A stretch of DNA of 64,000 nt from Amblyomma americanum. Taxonomy: Eukaryota; Arthropoda; Arachnida; Ixodida; Ixodidae. This document shows positions 55,716-64,000 of this stretch, one piece after another. The DNA lies in the NCBI RefSeq assembly GCF_052857255.1, contig NC_135498.1, positions 115,511,134-115,575,133 of the forward strand. The letters are read 5' to 3'. Every line of letters starts with the position of its first letter. Position 1 is the stretch's first letter. The notes beneath the pieces are model-generated. The model had not been told where the DNA came from and ran no database searches. It saw nothing but the letters and a program-made list of their open reading frames with translations. Position numbers and translations under genes: made by a program.

Positions 55716-55945
55716 AGACATAAAAGTCGCAGGCGTTTCTAGCGAAGCATCGCACTTGCGAGAACTGTAGACGAGGGGAGTGTGAGGTAGGCGTGGCGCA
55801 GAAGCAGCTTAGCGGCGGGTGGTGGTGTCGTCACATCTTTCTTTCCTCGCGAGCGCAGCTGCAGACAACTGCCACTCGCTGCCATTAGCGCAGGTCGCGT
55901 CGGATAGGAAGGAAGCGCGCAGCATCGGAATCGCTTCGGTGAACA
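55716..55945 (+). promoter_or_regulatory. Putative promoter and 5' UTR of the GST gene
   Basis: An ACATAAAAG element at about 55718 could be a TATA box, which would give a 5' UTR of about 200 bp before the ATG at 55949. No other core element is clear. Confidence 0.3.
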
Positions 55946-55948
55946 AGG

Positions 55949-56089
55949 ATGACCGTCGATTTGTACTTTTACCCGACCAGTCCGCAGTGCGCCTTCGTGC
56001 GCATCGTTGCTCAGAGGATCGGAGTTGAGCTGCGACTGCATCCGCTCAACGCCGCTGCGAGAGACGCGTCCAAGGAGCAATTCGCCAAG
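55949..56089 (+). CDS. Glutathione S-transferase (delta/epsilon type), exon 1
   Basis: 47 codons from ATG 55949 to FAK|GTGAGC (phase 0). The protein begins MTVDLYFYPTSPQCAFVRIV, the beta1-alpha1 part of the GST thioredoxin-like domain; Ser in TSPQC is at the place of the catalytic Ser of delta and epsilon classes. GVELRLHPLNAA (beta2) and an Asp/Lys-rich loop follow. GSTs join glutathione to electrophiles in the cytosol and serve detoxification. The next coding exon is at 58271. Confidence 0.88.
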
Positions 56090-57540
56090 GTGAGCAACCG
56101 GTTAGGCAGTGCATGGGAACTGTATAACGCAGGCGGTACAGTTCACTTCCTCTCCGCTGTATCGATTCGATTTGTAACAATGATGCGCTAAGGCACAGTT
56201 CACTTCGTCTCCCTTGCATTGATTTGATTTGTACCAATGAGCCATGGCGCAAACTAGCTTACTTTTTGGCGACGCGCTTTATCAGATAAGGGAGAGCGGC
56301 GTAAAGGTTTGGGAAAGTTGGTGCGACATGCTCTGGGAGGAAGAGCGGCAGGAAAAGACACGGACGAAAGAAATAAAACACTTTGGCACTTGCGTGTGTG
56401 CTTTCTTTCTTTCGTCAATGTCTTTCCTGCAGCGCCATTACTCCTAGATAGATTGAAGAGACACGTATACACTGGCTAGAATCTCGCGAGGCCTGCGGAA
56501 GTAAAAGGCAACACCGAATAACTGGTGGAAAGTAAAGCGACAGCAGCAAACATAAAAAAAGCACGGCTGTATAGAACGACCAAGACCGAAAGGACGGAAA
56601 ACGAGATAGGTAACATTCGGATCGTAGCATGGACTGTTCAGTAGTAGTTGGGAATCCCTTATACAGAGAGCATGAGTCAGGTACATGTCAACAAGCTCGA
56701 ACCAGGTAAGAAAATATCAGGCACTTCAAGTATGGGTGCTCAGATTCTAAAACTCTCTTCCCAACTGCTGTACCCGCTACAATTCTACTTCTGCTGCTAT
56801 CAGCGCCATTGAAAGTACGCTAATGCACTCCCCAGCTCTTGCAGACGCCAGTGTATATGGCTCATAAGTGACGTTTCAATTCTATCTGAAAAGCAGTATT
56901 GCAGTACTGTATTGAGAAGTGTGGCTGACACTTGCAACTGAACACGCGCGTGGACAAACTGCCAGCGTGCCTGATCTGTCAACAGCTGTCACGGTACTAC
57001 CTGAGGCAGTCCCTTCTGTTTCTGTTGTACCACGTTTATAGAGCGCAGTTAAACCCCATTTCCACGATGTACCGCAAGAACTTGCTTAGGGAAGCACAGA
57101 TGCATGGATGTCTGGGGCTAGACAAGCTCAGTAACGAAGTGAAGGGGGCGAGATGGCCTGCTTTAGGTCATTCCCGTTCAAAAAATCCGCAAAGGAAGCC
57201 GGTACGGCATGATCACCAAGGACAGGGTTGCATGACTAAGGCACATAGCCGAGTAGCTCCAGGCTCACCTTTCCGCCCCACCTCCCAAAGACATCGGCAT
57301 GGTGCAAGGCTCGGAGGAAGGAATTGCCTTCCTACAGCAGAGGAAGCCTGCGGCATGGCTTTCCGCGGACGCTAAAGATATGCTTTATAACATTCTATTA
57401 TACAAAACTCCGCTTTTTCATTACGTTCAAAAGCACTGATGTGCACGTAGTAATCAAAGGATTCAGACATGTGTTTGCTGCAGTAGATTTCATGCACGAA
57501 TTGCCCCAAAAGTGGCGCTGAAACTGCGGGGAAATATTTC

Positions 57541-57765
57541 TGGTTTATGGGGTTTAACGTCGCAAAGCGACTTGGCTATGAGAGAGACCGTAGTTAAGGG
57601 CTCCGGAAATTTCGACCACCTGGGCTTCCTTAACGGGCACTGACATCGCGCAGTACACGGGCCTCTAGAATCTCGCCTCCATCGAAATTCTACCGCCGCT
57701 GCCAGAGTCGAACCCGCGTCTTTCGGGTCCACAGCCGAGCGCCATAACCACTCAGCCACGGCGGC
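57541..57765 (-). mobile_element. Ruka-like SINE in GST intron 1
   Basis: Minus-strand head GCCGCCGTGGCTGAGTGGTT with GGGTTCGACTCTGGCAGCGG as B box, then GATGGAGGCGAGATTCTAGA, GCGCGATGTCAGTGCCCGTT, CAGGTGGTCGAAATTTCCGG and an end at GTTAAACCCCATAA. It is antisense to the GST gene, within its first intron (56090-58270). Confidence 0.8.
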
Positions 57766-58270
57766 TAAGGAAATGTTTCTGTTCAAACCTTTACTACTGA
57801 CTGATGCGCAAGGCTGTGTCATTAAATGTGCTGATGGTGGTAATTTTGCCTTCAGTAAGCTAAATCCCCCAGAATGAGCTTAGAAAAATCCATTCAGAAC
57901 GAAGACCATCTAAAGACTGTAGCTTATATATAATAACTATACCGGTCTATATGCAGTGAGAGAAATTACCAGCATAAGTGCCCGCAGCTAAGTACAGATT
58001 ACCGGAACTGCTGTCAGCAGCCAGTTACTAATATGGTCGCGCGGGAAGTTTACGCTGTCTGTGAACCCACACCCCTCCATTTTCCCTTCAGATCGTTACT
58101 AACAGAGTGCCCTAAGAGCTTTTAAAACCTGTTAATCTGCCAGCGCTACCACGTCGTTGACAAAGAAATGAGTAGCAGAGTTCTTTCTGAGAAGTGACTT
58201 AAAGCGAGTCTTCTGGAATTCTGCGAAGCGATTAAGCGTGTGGTGTTAATTATGCTACTGGTCTCTGCAG

Positions 58271-58329
58271 ATGAATCCCCAGCGTACCGTGCCAATTATA
58301 GACGACGATGGGTTCGTACTGGCCGAAAG
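58271..58329 (+). CDS. Glutathione S-transferase, exon 2
   Basis: Follows TCTCTGCAG and reads MNPQRTVPIIDDDGFVLAE before GAAAG|GTGAGA. The cis-Pro block TVPII is the core of the glutathione site of the family. The last two bases (AG) join exon 3 to give Ser, forming the ESRAI glutathione-binding motif. At 59 bp it is too short to be found as a separate reading frame. Confidence 0.85.
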
Positions 58330-59159
58330 GTGAGATATAACAAAGGAATTATACGCTCAACTGCGGGGCATTTGATTTCTTTAGTGCGTATGAATAATAA
58401 ATCCTATTAAGCTACTTATCCGTTTGTTTGGAGTGGAAGGATCTTTTTCACCCGACAAATTCGTACCTGAACGAAAGAAGTTGAATTTCGAGACAGAGCA
58501 AACGATACTGAGATGTCAAGCGTAGTGTTACAAAACAATGCGCGATGACCGGACCGTGTTTGATGACACCAACGCGGCGTTTTGTGTTCTTGTTCAGGCG
58601 CTCTTGTGCTTTTTATGGCGGCACTCTATTATCAACGCAAGCTACAAATGATCTTGTTCTCTCTTGCTGTGCGCCTTCCATGGTGCAACAAATTAGCCTA
58701 ATTGACCTGTTTGTCACACGATCGTCCTAATGCACTGGAAAAAAGTGTATAATTTGTCAGCACGAGTATTCGACCTTTATCTCTAAATAACATCAGATAT
58801 GCAAAACTTTCGAAAACGAATCGTTAGCAAGGTGCCTTCCTGACGGATTAAGTTGGAGAGTTTAGTCCATAACTCTTTTACAAATACGTACAAAAATAGC
58901 TCTCCTTTTAATCATTTCTGTACTAAGCGGACGCAGTGTACTACATTGAAGCCAGCTATTGCTTCACTCGTAAGTTAATCAAAAAGCAGAACAAAAAAAA
59001 ACTGCCTACCATGCCTCTTAGTAAAACGAATTCGCTGTCTCAATCCTTATGCCAATCCGTTAAACGTGTTCTGGAGTGTCAAATTCCTACCACCTGCTCC
59101 GTAAGCCCTGTTTAACATTGCTCCTTTTGAATTCGATAGCAAGATGACTAACAAGTAAG

Positions 59160-59192
59160 CCAGACGGCCTCGGCAAGACGGCCTCGGCAAGC
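59160..59192. repeat. Short tandem duplication
   Basis: GACGGCCTCGGCAA occurs twice in direct tandem. Confidence 0.85.
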
Positions 59193-59450
59193 GTGCTACT
59201 GTATAGTAGCGTTTAGTTAGGAGAAAAGGGACGAGAATGAGCGTGAACTGGGAGAGAGCGTGACTGGGAATTTGTAACGCGGTCTGCCTTTCGTCGGTCT
59301 ATTCTCATCTGTCATCCAAGTCTCGTCCTGTGTTAGAGCGCCCGGCAAGTGCCGCTTAGCCTAGAGGCCTATCACCTTCTGTTCTTTAGCAACTCGCACA
59401 TTCGCTGTCTTTCTTATGGCCTGTACGGATAACAACGCGCCAGTTTTTTA

Positions 59451-59740
59451 ATGTTCAAAGCCACCCTATCTAAAAATACAGCCAAATTATCCTGTTGTAG
59501 CAGCACAAAATCGTGTTGTCTACAGAAGCAAAACTTGTGTTGTACAACACACTATCATTTGTACAACACACTAACGCGTTCTACAACAGAAGACTGCCCT
59601 GTTGTTACGAGATATTGGCTTTTTGTACAACAGGCGGATGAGTTGGACGACATACTAACCTTTTGTGCGACACAAGGCCGCCCTCTTACGCCACACTGCT
59701 CTGTTGTTCAGAGACTGTTACAAAAAAGTGTGATGAAAGA
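59451..59740. repeat. Cluster of TGTTGTACAACA-like palindromic motifs
   Basis: Variants of TTGTACAACA, TGTTGT and ACAACA recur about a dozen times on both strands (for example TGTTGTACAACACAC, TTGTACAACACACT, TTCTACAACAGA, TTTGTACAACAGG, CTGTTGTTACG). It lies in GST intron 2. It looks like a decayed palindromic satellite or protein-binding array. Confidence 0.45.
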
Positions 59741-60295
59741 GTAACCTCATGATGTGCCAGAGTGTCCTGTCATCGCTGAAGATATTTGCCTCTTTGCCAC
59801 GACAACTGACGGTGAGCAGGTTTAATGACTTATGGCCCACCCAATGAAAGGTGCTGTGTGCACTCAAAGTTAATGCCTATAAAGCAATTGAGCTTGCTGT
59901 GCAAGCTACCATTCAGTTGCTGTTTTGAGCATATGACTTCGAGAAAACAAAATGTTATTAAAGGTTACTTCAGAAAGGATCTGGCAGCCAAAGGAAATAG
60001 AAGCGCTTGTCCCATGTTATGTAAGGCGCACAGCTGATAACGCGTAGTCGCTTTGAGTGACCATGTTCATTCCAAGAGAAGACAAACCACGCAGAGGGCG
60101 ACAGGGAGTGAGGTGGGTGAAACTGGCTCATGGCGAAATTCAGTGCACCAATGCGAGGCTTTTGCCTTGGGCCGTACTGGGCCTGGCGGTGATCTTTCGC
60201 TCCATTCTTTATGTCCTGTTGTACCTGAAAAGACTCGTTACGCCGACACTTCCAAGGATAAGGCTTCAGAAAATGTTGCACGTGCGCGTTCGCAG

Positions 60296-60437
60296 CCGCG
60301 CCATCGGGATGTATCTGGTGAACAAGTACGCCCCCGAGAGCACCCTGTACCCGAAGGAGCCGCAGCGAAGGGCCGTCGTGGACAGAATGCTCTTCTTCGA
60401 GATGTCATTTATGCAAGAGAACGCGTACCCCGCGCTG
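60296..60437 (+). CDS. Glutathione S-transferase, exon 3 (last one found)
   Basis: Begins after GTTCGCAG and reads [20 protein letters not shown], then [20 protein letters not shown] and ends at CCCGCGCTG|GTAAGC in phase 0. It covers the end of the N-terminal domain (the ESRAI motif shared with exon 2, followed by Y-L) and the first helix of the C-terminal domain. The three exons give 114 residues; the family has about 215-225, so about 100 residues of the C-terminal substrate-binding domain are missing. No suitable exon is seen in the 3.5 kb to the window edge, so the gene probably continues outside or is a remnant. Confidence 0.85.
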
Positions 60438-60704
60438 GTAAGCCATTATTTGCTGTTTTTTGTCGATTACGCTAAAAAATACTCATCACCAGGGTACACA
60501 ACCGCAAATACTGTTAAATATGGTTGTTTCAAAACGGCAACCGTACCAACGGTTGGACGCCGAAACAACACAAAACTTTTGATTGAATGTATTCCTCGTC
60601 TTTCAAGGGACAGTAACGAGTTACCGAAAGGCTAACAGCGTTTCTTGTTTATAGTCTAGACTAATTAGCAATAACTGCAGGGCCCTGCAAGACCCTGGTG
60701 CAAA

Positions 60705-62150
60705 ACCCTGGAGCACATAATCTATTCTGGACTTGTAAAACACCTTCAGGATAACAGTTTTTTCACATCAGCGCAGCACGGCTTCCGATCAGGGCTGTCA
60801 TGTGCAACGCAGCTAACTGAGTTCATTCATGACATTGCATTTTTCTGACGCCATTTTTCTAGATTTTAAAAAGGCTTTTGATGATGTGCCGCACCACCTT
60901 CTTCTCCAAAAAATATCATGCCTTGGCCTTCCTGACTACCTGTTCGGTTGGCTGAAAGATTATTTAAGCGCAAGCCAGCAGCAGGTGGTAATAAATAGTG
61001 CGTCGTCATCGCCTGTGGATGTTTTATCTGCAGTGCCACAGGATTCTGTGCTCGGACCGTTACTGTTCCTCATATTCATCAATGACATACCTGTCGGCCT
61101 CAGATCCACTGTCAGACTGTGTGCGGACGATTGCGTTTTGTATTCCCCAGTCACGAGCCTTGATGATTTGTGCGGCTTATAGGCTGACCTTGACAAAATT
61201 TGTGACTGGTGCTTGAAGTGGGGCATGGCACTGAATGTATCTAAGTGTTTCCATGTGCAATTTACACACACAAAAAAAGAAAATTTTATGATCATACCTC
61301 TTAAACCATGACACTATCCAGACTATAAATAAGGTTAAATATCTTGGTGTAATACTCACAACATCCCTAGATTGGATAGCCCAAGTTGACATGTAACTGC
61401 AAAAGCTTCTCGTCTTCTGTATTTTTTCCAACGGAATTTCAAAAGCTCTGCCCAGGTACTAAAAGAAACATTATATTTAACAAATGTCAGGACAATGCTA
61501 GAATACGCTTGTGTAGCATGGGACCCTTTCACGAGTACACTCATTGACAAGTTAGAAAGGGTACAGAAACGTGCTGCAAGGTTTGTGACTGGGAATTATA
61601 ATTTTCATATAAAAAGCTCAGAACTTCGCGACCGTATTGGGTGGAAGACTTTGGCAACCCAAAGAAAAATTTGTAGGCTGAAGTTCTTGCATAGCACTTA
61701 CAATGATTGTACCGGTCTGTGTGTCTTCCTCTGGTCTTGCGTCTTTTCTCGCTGGTTTTTTTCACGTGATTAATAAAAACACTTATTTAAAGCAGCCATC
61801 TTACATTTCGGAGAGACTAGACAACACGAAAAAGATTAAGAGTAATCAATGCCGCATTAATGTATTTAGTATTCGTTTTTCCCTAACACAATTCTGGACT
61901 GGAATAAGCTTCCGAATGATGTGGTTTGTGCACCTTATTTCCAAAGTGCTGTTGAAAGGGTGATCTAATGTATTTCTTCCAGGTCTCGTACGTTTTAGCA
62001 GCGCTGTGCCGATCTATGTTGCGTTTTTTTTAGTCTACTTATAGTATTGTTGTTACCTTGATAACATGTTTCCCAATATCTTCTTTGCATGCGTTATTGT
62101 ATGTAGCTATATCCCCCTACAATAATGCCTCATGGGCGCTGTAGGTACTT
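60705..62150 (+). mobile_element. CR1-like LINE, 5'-truncated
   Basis: RT blocks in order: SAQHGFRSGLSCATQLTEFI (about 60770-60830), FLDFKKAFDDVPHHLLLQKI (first catalytic Asp, 60855), SAVPQDSVLGPLLFLIFIND (61029), then CADDC (61122-61136, in place of YADD). After a stop come CLKWGMALNVSKC and TMLEYACVAWDPFTSTL with KLERVQKRAARFVTGNY (61490-61600), the thumb region typical of CR1/L2 elements. Several stops and at least three frame changes make it inactive. It lies downstream of GST exon 3. Confidence 0.85.
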
Positions 62151-62151
62151 G

Positions 62152-62175
62152 CAATAAATAAATAAATAAATAAAC
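62152..62175 (+). repeat. AATA tail repeat of the LINE
   Basis: About six AATA units directly after the LINE end (GTAGGTACTTGCAATAAATA), the 3' simple-repeat tail common in CR1-like elements of arthropods. Confidence 0.75.
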
Positions 62176-62179
62176 AACA

Positions 62180-63090
62180 GCGCTGTATAAGCCGGAAATT
62201 ACGTGCTGCACAAGCATAAAAAACTGGGGAAAAGCAGTGCTCGGCGCAGTCAGTTCTTCGAAACGAGCTTTTATATAAGTCGTTCATCTCCACCAACTTT
62301 TCGGTGAGATTTTCCAGGAAGATTTTGTCTATTAACCCAACGAAAACATCTTGGGCTTCTGAGCGCAATTCGCTTGTTAACAAAGTTAGCTATAATCTGA
62401 GCGTATGGTGACCCTAATCTGGTACACAATTTCGTGTGACAATATTGAGAAAACAAAGCAGTTAAGAATTCTTGTCATGGCTATTCCTCGCGTGTCAGGC
62501 CTACTGAATTAAGTTGTTATTGCTGCTTATGTTGTCTTATGTGTCAGTATCGTGTTAAGGTTTCAATGCCTACCACATTCATTTTCACCGATTGACACTC
62601 TCTCATCACGAAAGAAAAAAAACTGTCCTTTGAGTCGTTCGCACACAATCACAACAGCTTTCGTATGGTCTGTGCATACGTTTCAAGGATAATTATGCGC
62701 CCAAACCTACATGCAGTGCTCGTGAGGGCTTTGAGGTATGCAAACCTCAGCGTCAATGATTACGAACCGTTATTACAGTCAAAGGCGATAATATTACCTG
62801 GAGATTCTGCAAACCGTTTTGAAGTGTCTCGTTTTTGTCCTCTTTACTAACTTGTTTTTGAAGCGAAAAGCTTCACTACGCCAGCTTTTCGAGACGTCAG
62901 CGGGGCCGCATGTTTGACCTTGAATGTAGCTAGTGGTCAGTGTAGCCGCAAGTTTCACCTTCAATGTAGGTAGAAGTCACGCCATGAGAAATGACGTCTG
63001 CCTCACATATCTCGGTGGACACCCAAACCGCGCCGTAAGGGAAGGAAATTGAAATAAACTAGGTTTTAAGGATAGGAAAAAGACGCCTGT
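62180..63090. other. No gene recognised
   Basis: Frames are short and without motif. An imperfect direct repeat, AGTGTAGCCGCAAGTTTCACC versus GGGGCCGCATGTTTGACCT with TTGAATGTAG..TAG, occurs at about 62895-62985. Confidence 0.4.
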
Positions 63091-63092
63091 CT

Positions 63093-63129
63093 CCCAGGTG
63101 GTCGAAATTATTCCGGAGCCCTCCACTAC
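63093..63129 (+). mobile_element. SINE body fragment
   Basis: CCAGGTGGTCGAAATTATTC and CCGGAGCCCTCCACTAC are the core of the SINEs that follow. Only this core is present, ending exactly where the next SINE head begins. Confidence 0.65.
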
Positions 63130-63429
63130 CCGCCGCGGTGGCTCAGTGGTTAGGGCGCTCGACTACTGATCCGGAGTTCCCGGGTTCGAACCCGACCGCG
63201 GCGGCTGCATTTTTATGGAGGAAAAACGCTAAAGCGCCCATGTGCTGTGCGATGTCAGTGCACGTTAAAGATCCCCAGGTGGTCGAAATTGTCCCGGAGC
63301 CATCCACTACGGCACCTCTTTCTTCTTTTCTTCTTTCACTCCCTCCTTTACCCCTTCCCTTACGGCATGGTTCAGGTGTCCAACGATATATGAGACAGAC
63401 ACTGCGCCATTTCCTTTCCCGAAAAACCA

Positions 63430-63434
<5 letters not shown>
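63130..63434 (+). mobile_element. Ruka-like tRNA-derived SINE, copy 1
   Basis: Head CGCCGCGGTGGCTCAGTGGT (A box) and CGGGTTCGAACCCGACCGCG (B box), body with GATGTCAGTGCACGTTAAAG and CCAGGTGGTCGAAATTGTCC, a C/T-rich segment, and an end at TTTCCCGAAAAACCAATT that leads into an ATT repeat. Pol III promoter boxes are intact. The head is not counted as a tRNA gene because it continues into SINE body. Confidence 0.85.

Positions 63435-63501
<67 letters not shown>
63430..63501. repeat. ATT trinucleotide microsatellite
   Basis: About 24 ATT units, the 3' tail of the preceding SINE. Confidence 0.95.
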
Positions 63502-63507
<6 letters not shown>

Positions 63508-63520
63508 AATTATTAATATT

Positions 63521-63652
63521 ACCCTCCACTACGGCGCCTCTTCCTTTCTTCTTTCACTCCCTCCTTTATCCCTTCTTTTGCGGCGCGGTTCAGTTGTCCG
63601 CCGAGATGTGAGACAGATACTGCGCCATTTCCTTTCCCCGAAAACCAATTCT
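63521..63652 (+). mobile_element. SINE 3' fragment
   Basis: CCCTCCACTACGGCGCCTCT through TTTCCCCGAAAACCAATT repeats only the second half of the flanking SINEs and stops where the next head begins. Confidence 0.75.
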
Positions 63653-63956
63653 CATCGCGGTGGCTCAGTGGTTAGGGCGCTCGACTACTGAGCCGGAGTT
63701 CCCGGGTTCGAACCCGACCGCGGCGGCTGCGTTTTTATGGAGGAAAAACGCTATGGCGCCCGTGTGCTGTGCGATGTCAGTGCACGTTAAAGATCCCCAG
63801 GTGGTCGAAATTATTCCGGAGCCCTCCACTACGGCACCTATTTCTTCCTTTCTTCTTTCACTCCCTCCCTTATCCCTTCCCATACGGCGCGGTTCAGGTG
63901 TCCAACGATATATGAGACAGATACTGCGCCATTTCCTTTCCCCCAAAAAACCAATT
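63653..63956 (+). mobile_element. Ruka-like tRNA-derived SINE, copy 2
   Basis: Begins at CATCGCGGTGGCTCAGTGGT and is nearly identical to copy 1 over its whole length (B box GGGTTCGAACCCGACCGCGG, body, C/T segment, CCCAAAAAACCAATTATT end). A short ATT tail follows to about 63970. Confidence 0.85.
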
Positions 63957-64000
63957 ATTATTATTATTATTACTGTGTTGTGTGAGCGCCTTTAATGTCG

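Noticed and set aside
63130..63205. tRNA gene candidate (A and B boxes intact)
   Set aside because: It is the tRNA-like head of a SINE: it continues into the SINE body and tail, and a second nearly identical unit lies at 63653.

Overview
The window looks like nuclear DNA of a hard tick (Ixodidae). The reasons are the dense mix of tRNA-headed SINEs of the kind known from ticks (Ruka-like), many decayed LINEs, THAP/DDE and mariner relics, Ty3/Gypsy elements, long GT microsatellites, and two host genes from families that are large in ticks: an M13 (neprilysin-like) metalloprotease homologue and a delta/epsilon-type glutathione S-transferase. No prokaryotic gene organisation, CRISPR array, rRNA gene or convincing tRNA gene was seen. 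The species cannot be named from the sequence alone.

Layout. 1-12 kb: transposon relics (mariner 2.3-3.0 kb, MULE-like fragment 5.4 kb, a THAP + DDE_4-type transposase copy at 6.1-8.5 kb interrupted by a probable solo LTR, a SINE, THAP exons of a second copy at 9.3-9.8 kb, a SWIM-family-like exon at 10.3 kb), plus a long GT microsatellite. 12.6-15.1 kb: pieces of a plus-strand LINE. 16.2-24.1 kb: a minus-strand M13 gene whose three exons join in phase into about 1051 residues: a long disordered cytoplasmic tail, one membrane span and an M13 ectodomain that has lost its HExxH zinc motif. 25.2-26.0 kb: an endonuclease-like ORF beside a CpG-rich, promoter-like stretch. 27.1-32.3 kb: a nearly full-length but broken I-type LINE on the minus strand. 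33.4-34.6 kb: a Ty3/Gypsy gag relic. 36-42 kb: SINEs, a second I-type LINE fragment, and a TATA/CRE promoter with a short first exon. 42.3-49.3 kb: a complete LTR retrotransposon with a 4-bp target duplication and a tRNA-Leu primer site, whose pol domains run PR-INT-RT-RNase H although all are Ty3/Gypsy in type (Gmr1-like order). 51.4-53.0 kb: an internally deleted conventional Ty3/Gypsy element that keeps an open integrase frame. 53.5-54.2 kb: a LINE 3' fragment. 55.9-60.4 kb: three plus-strand GST exons (114 residues); the rest of the gene is not found before the window ends. 60.7-62.2 kb: a CR1-like LINE. 63.1-64.0 kb: a nested SINE cluster.

The two host genes do not appear to work together. 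They are islands in repeat-rich DNA, and their introns carry insertions (a SINE in GST intron 1, a foldback repeat in M13 intron 2). The most notable items are the Gmr1-ordered element with its very unequal LTRs and the apparently catalytically dead M13 protein. All calls come from reading the sequence and translations by eye; no database search was run.
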